Of a DNA stretch of 64,000 bases, positions 1-7,137 are shown one piece after another. Location: contig NZ_SZVO01000018.1 of the NCBI RefSeq assembly GCF_005280585.1, forward strand, positions 583 through 64,582, given 5' to 3'. Source of the DNA: Dyadobacter frigoris. Its GTDB lineage: Bacteria; Bacteroidota; Bacteroidia; Cytophagales; Spirosomataceae. How positions within the stretch are numbered: the first letter of the stretch is position 1; the number at the start of each line of letters is the position of its first letter. The notes beneath the pieces were generated by a model. It did no database searches. It had not been told where the DNA came from and saw only the letters and a program-made list of their open reading frames with translations. The translations under genes were made by a program, and so were the position numbers.

Positions 1-500
1 TTACCCAGTTTGTCCGTTGTGCGTTCGCGCAAGGCCATAAACAAAACAGCTGCTGCGGCCATACCTGTTCCCGCTGTTACAAAGTGAAGGAACATCAGAA
101 ATAGTTGAGACAGATAACTAAGCCCGGATTCGCCGGAGTAATGCTGCAGGTTACAGTTTACGACAAAGGAAATACTGGTATTAAAGGCCAGATCAGCCGT
201 TTGTCCGGGGTTTCCGTCAGGATTTAGCGGCAGCCAGCCCTGGTTCATTAATACAAACATGCCCAGCACAAACCAGACCATGTTGATGGTGATCAGCGAA
301 AACATATGTTGTTTCCAGTTCATTTCGGCCTTTGGGTCAATACCGCTGATTTTGAAAAACAACTTTTCGATAGGATTAAAAACAGGATCGAAGGAGGTTT
401 TTTCGCCTGCGTAAACTTTTGCTATGTACTTGCCCAGCGGTATTGCAAAGGCAATCGTCAGGACAAACATGGCAATGATTCCAAATAATTCAGTGTTCAT
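1..500 (-). CDS. kdpA: Potassium-transporting ATPase subunit A (KdpA), N-terminal part
   Basis: This is the potassium-translocating channel-like subunit of the KdpFABC P-type ATPase in the inner membrane. The gene starts at an ATG at 498-500 and leaves the window at base 1 after 166 codons. The translation begins MNTELFGIIAMFVLTIAF, has several hydrophobic segments, and contains FNTSISFVVNCNLQHYSGE, which matches the conserved selectivity-filter region of KdpA, where the family usually has FNTAISF..NTNWQ.Y.GE. It is the last visible gene of a tight minus-strand operon starting near 1112; kdpB and kdpC are expected beyond the left edge. Identification is from family knowledge of this motif and the operon context. 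Confidence 0.93.
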   Translation of the reverse strand, partial: MNTELFGIIAMFVLTIAFAIPLGKYIAKVYAGEKTSFDPVFNPIEKLFFKISGIDPKAEMNWKQHMFSLITINMVWFVLGMFVLMNQGWLPLNPDGNPGQTADLAFNTSISFVVNCNLQHYSGESGLSYLSQLFLMFLHFVTAGTGMAAAAVLFMALRERTTDKLG

Positions 501-507
501 TTTTTTA

Positions 508-639
508 TTAATTTAAATTCGATTTCGCTTTCCAGAAAATGATGTAAACCATCGATAAAACAACCAGCCATACAAAAACAATGGTGAGAACCTCCCACAG
601 CCCTGATTTGCTTTTGTTGTCTTTACCGTGCGTTTCCAT
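508..639 (-). CDS. Small single-pass membrane protein of the kdp operon, 43 aa
   Basis: A 43-codon reading frame runs from an ATG at 637-639 to TAA at 508-510, ending 7 bp before kdpA. The first 14 residues are polar and charged (METHGKDNKSKSG), followed by one hydrophobic segment at about residues 15-36 (LWEVLTIVFVWLVVLSMVYI) and a basic tail. That predicts one membrane helix. I do not recognise a named family. Its position between kdpF and kdpA suggests an accessory peptide of the pump, which is inference. Coding status rests on the tight spacing and the clean topology. Confidence 0.6.
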   Translation of the reverse strand: METHGKDNKSKSGLWEVLTIVFVWLVVLSMVYIIFWKAKSNLN

Positions 640-649
640 GACTTTGGGA

Positions 650-727
650 TTAGAACTTTTCAGGTTTGATCAAAACATAACAGATGTAACCAAACACACA
701 TATTGAGACTATAAAGAGCGCTGCCAT
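650..727 (-). CDS. kdpF: Potassium-transporting ATPase subunit F (KdpF), 25 aa
   Basis: A 25-residue peptide starts at ATG 725-727 and stops at 650-652. It is a single hydrophobic helix ending GYICYVLIKPEKF; the G-Y-x-x-Y-x-L-I-x-PE-x-F ending is the family signature of KdpF, the small lipid-like subunit that stabilises the KdpFABC complex. It lies 10 bp upstream of the 43-aa peptide gene and 2 bp downstream of another tiny membrane peptide gene. It is easily missed because it is below normal length cut-offs. Confidence 0.78.
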   Translation of the reverse strand: MAALFIVSICVFGYICYVLIKPEKF

Positions 728-729
728 GA

Positions 730-813
730 TTAGATATTTTCAAAGAAGTTTACTGTTTTGTAGAAAAGCGCGAAACATAAAATTCCGGCAGATAATAAGA
801 GGATTGTGATCAT
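730..813 (-). CDS. Tiny membrane peptide upstream of kdpF, 27 aa
   Basis: An ATG at 811-813 opens a 27-codon frame (MITILLLSAGILCFALFYK then TVNFFENI) that stops 2 bp before kdpF. It is one hydrophobic helix followed by an FYK..NFFE.I tail. It resembles KdpF in size and topology but is a different sequence. A short peptide ending FYKxxxFFExI ahead of kdpF is, as I recall, common in Bacteroidota kdp operons; no name is known to me. The two-base spacing to kdpF supports translational coupling. Confidence 0.6.
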   Translation of the reverse strand: MITILLLSAGILCFALFYKTVNFFENI

Positions 814-833
814 ACTATTTTAAAATTAAGGTG

Positions 834-1112
834 TTAATAAGCATTGATTTGTTTGATGTACTCGGCACGAAGTGCAGCAGGGAATATTTTCTGTACATCG
901 ATGTGGTGCAGTTCCAGAATCATCGAAAGGTTGTAGACATACACGTTTGTTATGGCGTTTCTGGTTTGGTAGCTGCCATTCAGGTATAGTTTTTCAACCG
1001 CGTTCAGGCATCTTTTTGTCCTTTCTGCATTGCCTGACAGTACGAAGGTGACCGTCAGGGCCGCGAATTGCTGCATTTGCTTGTAAACGCTATTTCGAAG
1101 TTTGTTTCTCAT
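834..1112 (-). CDS. Hypothetical protein at the head of the kdp operon, 92 aa
   Basis: A 92-residue cytoplasmic-looking protein starts at ATG 1110-1112 and stops 20 bp before the 27-aa peptide gene. It has no signal peptide or membrane segment and is probably helical (MRNKLRNSVYKQMQQFAAL; ...RTKRCLNAVEKLYLNGS; ...AALRAEYIKQINAY). I do not recognise the family. It is the first gene after the NtrC-type regulator and the candidate kdp promoter, so it would be co-transcribed with kdpF and kdpA. A role in kdp expression or assembly is possible but unsupported. Confidence 0.7.
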   Translation of the reverse strand: MRNKLRNSVYKQMQQFAALTVTFVLSGNAERTKRCLNAVEKLYLNGSYQTRNAITNVYVYNLSMILELHHIDVQKIFPAALRAEYIKQINAY

Positions 1113-1143
1113 GATCTTTTTCGGCTATTTATAAGGCTGCATA

Positions 1144-1158
1144 CCAAACATGTTCCTT
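1144..1158 (-). promoter_or_regulatory. Candidate -24/-12 promoter for the kdp operon
   Basis: On the minus strand this reads AGGAACATGTTTGG: a GG doublet and a TTTG block, one base closer than in an ideal sigma-54 promoter. It is about 35 bp before the first kdp-operon start codon and about 80 bp from the paired TATCA-N3-TGATA sites, similar to the layout at the regulator's own promoter. The match is weak and the call is inference. Confidence 0.3.
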
Positions 1159-1236
1159 GATTTTTGTTTTTTAATTAAATAGCTGGAAATCAAATTTTTA
1201 TAATTATTTTCGCTGCTTCAAGGTTGAAATTAACAC

Positions 1237-1267
1237 TATCAAAATGATAAGGTTTATCAAAATGATT
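1237..1267. promoter_or_regulatory. Paired palindromic sites upstream of kdp
   Basis: Two 13-bp dyads, TATCAAAATGATA at 1237-1249 and TATCAAAATGATT at 1255-1267, have starts 18 bp apart. They lie 125-155 bp before the first kdp-operon gene. The same dyad recurs at 2815-2827 and, again as an 18-bp-spaced pair, at 3102-3132. I read them as activator sites for the NtrC-type regulator encoded immediately upstream; the recurrence is seen, the role is inferred. Confidence 0.55.
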
Positions 1268-1292
1268 GGCCTTATATCCCAGCCGCTTTGCG

Positions 1293-2630
1293 TTAGCGGA
1301 TGCCGTACTCTTCGATTTTTCGGTACAGCGTTGCGATACCAATTTCGAGCAGGCGCGCGGTTTCGGCTTTGTTTCCTTTGCTGTAATTGAGTACTTTCTG
1401 GATATGCAGCTTTTCGATACTGGCCATCGAGAAAGCGGACAGGTTTTTGCCTTTGGCCTGCATAGTCTGCTGTATGTCAAAGGGAAGGCTCTCGGTCTGA
1501 AGTTCTCCGTCACTAAGGATCACCGCTCTTTCAATCACATTTTTAAGCTCACGGACATTGCCCACCCAGGCGTAGGTTTCCAGACGTCTGAGAAATTCCC
1601 TGGAATAATGAAGGTCCTTTTTATTGGTCTGCTCCGCGAAATGGGAGATGAAATGATCTGCCAGGGCCGGTATATCCTTAACCCGTTCACGGAGCGGCGG
1701 AAGTGTGATCTGAAAGACATTGAGCCGGAAGTAAAGATCCGGGCGAAACCTTTTTTCTTCGGACTCGACTTTTAAGTCACGGTTCGAGGCGGCAATCAGC
1801 CTGAAGTTCGACCGGACAGGCTTTGTATCGCCGAGTTTAATAAATTCGTGTGTTTCAAGGACCCTTAACAGTTTTGCCTGAAGTTCCAAAGGCAGCTCAC
1901 CGATCTCATCCAGGAATAAGGTCCCCTGATTGGCTTCTTCAATAAGCCCTTTTTTATCTTTATGAGCACCCGTGAAAGCGCCCTGTTTATAGCCGAATAA
2001 TTCGCTTTCAAGAATTTCCCGGCTAAAGGTGCTGCAGTTCAAAGCGACAAAGCTTTTATCGCCCCGGCTGCTTTCATGATGAATCGCCTGTGCGAATACT
2101 TCTTTTCCGGTTCCGGTTTCCCCGCTTAAAAGAACGGCTGTATCAGTCGGGGCTACTTTTCGGGCCATTTCGATGGCTTGTAAAAAGGGACCAGATCTGC
2201 CGATGATCGAGTCAAACGAAAACCGCTTTGCGACGATCGTTTCGAGCTTCCTGATTTTTTTTTGCAGTTGGGATTTTTCAACAGCACGTGTAAGCAAGGG
2301 AATAATTTTGTCATTGTCATCCCCTTTGACGATATAATCCAGCGCCCCGTTTTTGATCGCTTGTACGCCGTCTGCAATGTTGCCATAGGCGGTCAAAAGA
2401 ATGATCTCAGCGAGCGGGTTTTTGGCTTTTAAAAGTCTGATCATTTCAATACCGTTGCCATCGGGTAGTTTCACATCGCATAGAACCGCATCGATTTCAG
2501 GGTTTTCGATCAGTTTCAGTGCCGATTTACTGTCGGTAGCCTCGATTACTTCATATCCTTCTGCCCGGATGATCCTTGTAAGCAGGGATCGAAGTTTGTC
2601 TTCATCATCAATGATTAATATCGTTTTCAA
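1293..2630 (-). CDS. Sigma-54-dependent response regulator, NtrC family
   Basis: This is a phosphorylation-dependent transcription activator that remodels sigma-54 RNA polymerase. From a TTG start at 2628-2630 it has 445 residues: receiver domain at 1-115 (acidic D8/D9, phosphoacceptor D52 in CDVKLPDG), AAA+ domain at about 145-370 with Walker A GETGTGKE, the sigma-54-contacting GAFTGA loop and Walker B GTLFLDEIGE, and a C-terminal Fis-type helix-turn-helix (ETARLLEIGIATLYRKIEEY). The frame stays open upstream to 2732, but those residues do not fit the family, whose proteins normally begin M-K-T-I-L-I-I-D-D-E, so I prefer the TTG. It precedes the kdp operon on the same strand, suggesting it replaces KdpE. 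No kinase is visible; it may lie beyond the left edge. A sigma-54 promoter and a TATCA-N3-TGATA site precede it, suggesting autoregulation. Confidence 0.9.
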   Translation of the reverse strand: MKTILIIDDEDKLRSLLTRIIRAEGYEVIEATDSKSALKLIENPEIDAVLCDVKLPDGNGIEMIRLLKAKNPLAEIILLTAYGNIADGVQAIKNGALDYIVKGDDNDKIIPLLTRAVEKSQLQKKIRKLETIVAKRFSFDSIIGRSGPFLQAIEMARKVAPTDTAVLLSGETGTGKEVFAQAIHHESSRGDKSFVALNCSTFSREILESELFGYKQGAFTGAHKDKKGLIEEANQGTLFLDEIGELPLELQAKLLRVLETHEFIKLGDTKPVRSNFRLIAASNRDLKVESEEKRFRPDLYFRLNVFQITLPPLRERVKDIPALADHFISHFAEQTNKKDLHYSREFLRRLETYAWVGNVRELKNVIERAVILSDGELQTESLPFDIQQTMQAKGKNLSAFSMASIEKLHIQKVLNYSKGNKAETARLLEIGIATLYRKIEEYGIR

Positions 2631-2721
2631 TCTGAGAATTTTAAAATGTTGATGCGTGAAAGAAATGCGGGGTAGGTTTTTTGTTTGCTTTATGGGCCAC
2701 CTTAGCACGATCAGAACGATA

Positions 2722-2736
2722 GCAAAGATCATTCCG
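2722..2736 (-). promoter_or_regulatory. Sigma-54 promoter of the NtrC-type regulator
   Basis: The minus strand reads CGGAATGATCTTTGC, with GG and GC separated by exactly 10 bases, as in the sigma-54 consensus TGGCACG-N4-TTGCW. It lies 92 bp upstream of the TTG start and 79 bp downstream of the dyad at 2815-2827, the classical arrangement of activator site and sigma-54 promoter. Confidence 0.55.
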
Positions 2737-2814
2737 CAGGCTGGCTTAATGGTTGTAAGTATCTGATTATAAGTATATAGTATATTGGATTTGGATTTAT
2801 GCTATCCTGGATAC

Positions 2815-2827
2815 TATCAAAATGATA
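2815..2827. promoter_or_regulatory. Palindromic site upstream of the NtrC-type regulator
   Basis: TATCAAAATGATA is identical to the first kdp-upstream dyad. It is preceded by another odd palindrome, TATCCTGGATA, at 2803-2813. It sits 79 bp upstream of the candidate sigma-54 promoter at 2722-2736. Autoregulation is inferred. Confidence 0.5.
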
Positions 2828-3063
2828 ATACGGCTTACGGTGAAAGGGCTTAGCCGTTGTAAAGCTTCCAAAGGAGCTGGCTGCATCAGCTAAAATCGCA
2901 ATGACAAGTAGGGTAAGGACTTAGATCGCTGTTTGCTTTTAAAAGATTTAAGCTACACTGAGTGCTTTCTGGCTGATCAACGGATCAAAAAGCTGAAATG
3001 CCCGCCAAAAAGCATTTTTTTGGGTTTAATCCATGAAGCCTATGGCCGTTTCTTAGCTTTTTT

Positions 3064-3132
3064 TTGATAGCTATCAATTTCCCGTGCTGTCATCTAAGCG
3101 CTATCATAATGATAATCCTTCTCATTATGATA
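3064..3132. promoter_or_regulatory. Cluster of palindromic sites facing the IS element
   Basis: Three sites are visible: a perfect 14-bp palindrome TTGATAGCTATCAA at 3064-3077, TATCATAATGATA at 3102-3114 and TCTCATTATGATA at 3120-3132. The last two start 18 bp apart, the same pitch as the kdp pair. The rest of 2737-3308 holds no recognisable gene. The sites probably served a plus-strand promoter now followed by an IS. Confidence 0.5.
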
Positions 3133-3230
3133 GTGGTCGCATGGACTTTCTCTTTTGGTAAGGGGAATTTGTTTTCTTCAATATATTGTAAATTAACCAG
3201 TTATGTATGCATCACGAAAGGTTCTTATTT

Positions 3231-3246
3231 TGGGTATGCGTTTGGT
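3231..3246 (+). promoter_or_regulatory. Candidate sigma-54-like promoter left of the IS
   Basis: TGGGTATGCGTTTGGT has GG and TTTG at the same offset as the -24/-12 elements seen before the permease units. It is about 100 bp downstream of the paired dyads at 3102-3132 and about 80 bp before the IS boundary, so it now reads into the IS. Originally it may have driven the SPFH gene beyond. Confidence 0.35.
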
Positions 3247-3308
3247 AATGTGGCAGGTAACTTTTTAAGTAAACCAATTATTATACCCGTGTCATGTTTA
3301 TTATAACC

Positions 3309-4762
3309 CTAGCAGCCTGTCGGACTTGAACGTTTAGAAATAGTTTTGTATCTTCAGATTATGAAACATTTTGTAGGAGCTAACCGCGGGCAAACGACAT
3401 TTATGCCTTATGATCTTGAAGAATGGTTGCCACAGGACCATTTGGCCCGATTCACCGTTGAGATCGTCGATAAACTGGATTTTACTAGGGTCTATGCACA
3501 ATATCGTGGTACTGGCACTGCCGCATATGACCCAAAATTACTTCTGGCTTTGATCTTTTATGGTTATTCCACAGGTGTTTTTAGTTCCAGGAAGATAGAA
3601 TATGCCACGTATGATTCCATCGCCTTTCGTTTTATTTCAGGCAATCAGCACCCTGATCACGACACGATTGCAGGTTTTCGTAAGCGTTTTCTTAGCGAAA
3701 TCAAGGGTTGGTTTAAGGATATATTGCTTATTGGCAAAGAGTTAGGCTTAGTAAAGCTAGGGAATGTGTATTTGGATGGTACGAAAATTCAAGCAAATGC
3801 CAGCAAACATAAGGCAATGAGCTATGAATATATGAAACGGCTGGAAGAGCAGTTGGAATCTGAAATAAGTAAACTCCTTGCGATTGCATCCAGCACGGAT
3901 GAAACCGAGAAACCTGAAAAAATGGACGTTCCTGCTGAGCTGAAGCGGCGTGAGGATCGTTTAGAGAAAATCAAACAGGCTAAGGCCGCAGTCGAAGCCC
4001 GGGCTACCGAGCGCTACAAGCAAGAAAAAGAAGAATATGACAAGAAGATAAAAGCACGCTGCGAAAAAGAAGAAAAAACTGGAAAAAAGTCCAGAGGAAA
4101 AGTCCCGAAAGAGCCAGAAAATAAACCAAATCAGACCGATCAATATAATTTCACTGATCCGGAATCTCGAATTATGAAGACTCCATCAGGATTTGAACAA
4201 TGCTATAATGCCCAGGCTGCTGTTAACGAAGATATGATTATCGTCGGAGGCTATAGTAATGAACATGGAAACGATAAATCTGAATTTCTGCCTTGTATAA
4301 CTTCCGTTCCAACAGAATTAGGCGCAATAAAAGTAGCTGTGGCGGATGCGGGCTATTTTAGTGAAAACAATGTGACAACTCTGCCGGAAGGCATTATAGC
4401 TGTTATTGCTACATCCAGAGAATCACATAACAGCTATCTTGAAATTATCTTAGACCCAAAAGAAGAAAGGGTTGGGTATAAAGATATTCAACAGCCCCAA
4501 GAAAACTTGACAGTAATTGAGCAAATGAACAGACGTCTAAAAATTCCGGGATACAGTGCTATTTATAAAAAGCGAAAGCAAACAGTAGAGCCTGTTTTTG
4601 GGATTATTAAATCAGTTTTAGGCTTCCGACAATTTTCATTAAGAGGACTATTTGAAACAGACAACGAATGGAGTTTGGTATGCTTGGCTTACAACATAAA
4701 ACGTATGTTTAAGATGTCAATGACATCATAAAAAAGATGCTAAATTAGGACAACACCCAGCA
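3309..4762 (+). mobile_element. IS1182-type insertion sequence
   Basis: An insertion sequence of about 1.45 kb carries one intact transposase. The likely left end is near GCAGCCTGTCGGACTT (from 3311) and the likely right end near AGGACAACACCCAGC (to 4761). These match only as an imperfect inverted repeat (GC.G..TGT.G..CT), and I see no clear target duplication, so boundaries are approximate. It separates the regulator's upstream region from a decayed SPFH gene. Confidence 0.6.
3361..4731 (+). CDS. IS1182-type transposase
   Basis: A 456-residue DDE transposase starts at ATG 3361. The N-terminal part (residues 1-100) has the family's YDLEEWLPQDHLARF and HPDHDTIAGFRKRF motifs. A charged coiled-coil segment spans roughly residues 155-260. 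The catalytic triad is visible as D in YLDGTKIQANASK, D in VADAGYFSE and E in EPVFGIIKS. Length is normal for the family and no frameshift is seen, so the element may be active. The frame extends 5 codons upstream, but MKHFVGANRGQ is the usual start. Confidence 0.9.
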   Translation: MKHFVGANRGQTTFMPYDLEEWLPQDHLARFTVEIVDKLDFTRVYAQYRGTGTAAYDPKLLLALIFYGYSTGVFSSRKIEYATYDSIAFRFISGNQHPDHDTIAGFRKRFLSEIKGWFKDILLIGKELGLVKLGNVYLDGTKIQANASKHKAMSYEYMKRLEEQLESEISKLLAIASSTDETEKPEKMDVPAELKRREDRLEKIKQAKAAVEARATERYKQEKEEYDKKIKARCEKEEKTGKKSRGKVPKEPENKPNQTDQYNFTDPESRIMKTPSGFEQCYNAQAAVNEDMIIVGGYSNEHGNDKSEFLPCITSVPTELGAIKVAVADAGYFSENNVTTLPEGIIAVIATSRESHNSYLEIILDPKEERVGYKDIQQPQENLTVIEQMNRRLKIPGYSAIYKKRKQTVEPVFGIIKSVLGFRQFSLRGLFETDNEWSLVCLAYNIKRMFKMSMTS

Positions 4763-4876
4763 AAAAAATGATAGCAAAAAAGAAATTTTAAAATTCCAAA
4801 AGAAAAATCTCACACACAAAAGAAAGCTAAGAGCGACACACTCCTAGGAGTTTTCGTTATTATTGCCGGTTTTACA

Positions 4877-5735
4877 GTGACCAGATCCATGTCCCCTGTA
4901 TCCCGTTTTTCACAGGTGTTTAAAATAGCCGGAGCCTGCATGGTTATCCTGGGTATGCTCTCCTCAGGAGTGCGTCAGATAGATGCTGGTACGATTGGGG
5001 TCAAATCACTGTTTGGAGAAGTCAGCCCACAGGTGCTTGAAAATGGGGCTCAACTTTGTGAATCCGCTCGCAGAGGTTGCAATATTCGATACAAAGACCC
5101 AGAATTACACTATGTCTGCCCAAACCAATGAGGGCGAAGTCAAAGGTGATGATGCAATCCGGGTTTTATCTGCTGATGGGCTTGAAGTGGTGATTGATCT
5201 GACGGTTTTGTATAAGATTATGCCTGGCAAAGCACCCGATATCTACAAAGGAATTGGCATTGATTATAAAGACAAAATTGTAAGGCCCATCACCCGTACG
5301 CGGATTCGTGATAATGCGGTGTATTACGATGCTGTCGCACTGTATTCCAAAAGAAGGGACGAATTTCAAAGCCGTATTTACCAAACCATCGACAAAGATT
5401 TTAAAAGCCGGGGCCTGATTTTGGAGCAGCTCCTGATACGGAATATCAACCTGCCGGAATCTGTCAAAAAGACGATTGAATCAAAAATCAATGCAGAACA
5501 AGATGCCCAGAAGATGGAGTTTGTCCTGCAAAAAGAAAAACAGGAAGCCGAACGTAAAAGGGTAGAAGCCAGAGGTATTTCGGATTATCAGACCATTATC
5601 GCTCTAAGCCTCACAGACCGTCAGCTGCAATACGAAAGTATTAAAGCCCAAAAGGAACTCGCCGCATCGCCAAATGCCAAGATCATTGTGCTGGGATCCA
5701 AAGGAAACGTGCCCCTGATCCTTAATGACAAATAA
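4877..5735 (+). pseudogene. SPFH/prohibitin-like membrane protein, frameshifted
   Basis: The product resembles prohibitin/stomatin (SPFH) proteins, membrane-anchored scaffolds: an N-terminal hydrophobic segment (VFKIAGACMVILGMLSSGV), then VRQIDAGTIGVKSLFGEVSP, then in another frame GLNFVNPLAEV...IRVLSADGLEVVIDL and a C-terminal coiled coil rich in E, K, R and A. The frame changes at a run of four G at about 5053-5056; removing one G gives the expected ...VLENGLNFVNPLAEV. This could be a real mutation or a sequencing error. The first frame is open upstream to 4775 without an ATG (KIPKEKSHTQKK...), so the original start may have been lost to the IS next door. Confidence 0.7.
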
Positions 5736-5821
5736 ATACCTGCATTCAACGATTCCTCATAGGATTGCAATAATATAACGTTTTAAAGCCTACGTAACAT
5801 GTCATAATAAGGCGTCTTCAC

Positions 5822-6067
5822 ATGGAAGAATTCTTCGATTTTCAGCTTTATTCGGATGAAACGGGGATGTCTAAACCGAATTGAAGACTCTTTGAGCTTA
5901 TGGTTGAAAAAATTTATAAATATGCCAAAGTTAAAAATATTGACTTAAATGAGATAATTCATATCGGAGACAATCTAAAGGCTGATATCGAAGGTGCCCG
6001 TTCCATCGGTATCAGGAGCCTTCTGATTAATTCCAATCATACACCTATTTTATCTTTGGTCAGCTGA
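5822..6067 (+). pseudogene. HAD-type hydrolase, C-terminal remnant with an internal stop
   Basis: The frame gives ...LYSDETGMSKPN-stop-RLFELMVEK...IIHIGDNLKADIEGARSIGI. The G-D-N-x-x-x-D-x-x-G-A-x-x-x-G-I block is motif IV of haloacid-dehalogenase-like hydrolases, and G-x-S-K-P-N/D-P is the usual motif III region. An in-frame TGA at 5882-5884 interrupts it, and motif I with the nucleophilic aspartate is missing. It is a decayed 3' fragment; substrate unknown. Confidence 0.7.
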
Positions 6068-6138
6068 TATATCTTACTTACTCATTGCATCAAGTGAATG
6101 CAATGAATAAGATCAGCTTAGTGACTTTTGTAATTTCA

Positions 6139-6404
6139 ATGGCTAATAATTAGCCTGGTAGGCTGTTCCCCAGGTGCAGCCTACAAAAAAGGCCGCTGTA
6201 ATTGGTAATGTGGACTATACAATGTGTGGTGGGGGTGGTGGCTGGTTTGTTCAAGTGGGTTCAGCCGGGTATCAGGCTGAGATTGCAGCACCTTACAACA
6301 AAGAAAATAAATCTGTCTGGATTCGTTTCAAAAAAAACGAAAGTGACGGGAATAAAATAAATGGTAGGTGGATTGTTATTTCTTCAATACGGGACCGGGA
6401 ATAA
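6139..6404 (+). pseudogene. Small lipoprotein-like gene, probably frameshifted
   Basis: From 6174 an open frame encodes 76 residues with no usual ATG start (VQPTKKAAVIGNVDYTMCGG...GWFVQVGSAGYQAEIA...NGRWIVISSIRDRE). In an overlapping frame just upstream the sequence reads IISLVGCSP, a lipobox-like signal ending. Joining the frames would give a short secreted lipoprotein of a type common in Cytophagales. I do not recognise a named family. Decay is likely, given its neighbours. Confidence 0.4.
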
Positions 6405-6843
6405 ATACTACGTCTCAGATAATGGATATTCCTCTCTATACTTTCACAGGAATATCTAAGATGACGTCGGTTTTTTAAAAAAGCAATCCAGTAAATGACA
6501 TCCACTAGCTTTCCGATAAACCAGGGTTTTTGTGCAAATAATCATAAATCCAGAAAACGTAAAATAGCAATACAAGAAGTGGCTTGACCAAAGAAATGCG
6601 CTCGCCGATATCGTTGTATTTAATGGTGATATGAAAAAAAAGGTTTCAGCAGAACACTGTTCGATGTGGAGTTGGTAATGAAAGACGGGTTCATTGAATT
6701 CCGTAAGCCCCATTAAAAAAGGATTTTCGAGTGCGTACAGTGTGAATAGACCGGCTTGACTGGATTACTTATGGGTTAATTGCTTTAAAGTTATTAGTAA
6801 AAAATAGTTTTTGTTGTATAAAATTTCTCAAATGAATCTCTCT
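6405..6843. other. Intergenic stretch with one unrecognised gene fragment
   Basis: No complete gene is seen. A short plus-strand frame at 6645-6716 (FSRTLFDVELVMKDGFIEFRK ending) reads like the last 20-odd codons of a lost gene of unknown family. The rest is AT-rich DNA before the next regulatory region. Confidence 0.3.
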
Positions 6844-6878
6844 GTCCCAAACCGAACGACTATCGTCCGTTTTTGAAC
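6844..6878 (+). promoter_or_regulatory. Paired GTYC-N6-GAAC activator-type sites
   Basis: GTCCCAAACCGAAC (6844-6857) and GTCCGTTTTTGAAC (6865-6878) start 21 bp apart, two helical turns. The same paired arrangement precedes the PadR genes at 14054, 26589 and 34649. They lie 66 bp upstream of a -24/-12-like element. Activator binding is inferred from layout. Confidence 0.55.
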
Positions 6879-6943
6879 ATTTTGATTGGTATTATTTTAG
6901 GTAAATACTTTATAGTAAATTGATTAGCAAAAAATTACTTTCA

Positions 6944-6960
6944 TGGCATACTATTTGATT
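6944..6960 (+). promoter_or_regulatory. Sigma-54-like promoter of the first permease
   Basis: TGGCATACTATTTGATT has a TGGCA -24 box and a TTTG -12 block at the spacing of sigma-54 promoters, except that the -12 GC is GA. Its core is identical to that at 26480. The start codon of the permease is about 180 bp downstream. A Bacteroidota housekeeping promoter is an alternative reading. Confidence 0.45.
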
Positions 6961-7137
6961 ACCGCATATTAATGTGTTAGGTTTGGCATTGGGAATTACA
7001 AGCTGGTCATCTGCATATTCATTAAATATGAGTTGCGTTTTGGCCCGTTTGATATTATCAGTTCTGAGGATTCAAGAGGTGATGTGCATCGATCCTTCTC
7101 ATCGTGCTTTCTTTTCAATATTTAACATCAAAAGTCC

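Noticed and set aside
1266-1775. 169-codon plus-strand frame within the NtrC-type regulator
   Set aside because: Antisense to the AAA+ and HTH domains; no independent support.
2633-2732. An ATG start at 2732 for the NtrC-type regulator
   Set aside because: It would add 34 residues unlike any receiver domain and would overlap the best sigma-54 promoter. The TTG at 2628-2630 gives the normal family N-terminus.
6944-6960. Bacteroidota housekeeping promoter (TAnnTTTG) as the only reading of the TGGCATACTATTTG elements
   Set aside because: The spacing of TA to TTTG is not two bases, the 13989 version lacks TA altogether, and the GGCA block is the part conserved in four copies, which favours a -24/-12 reading; not excluded.
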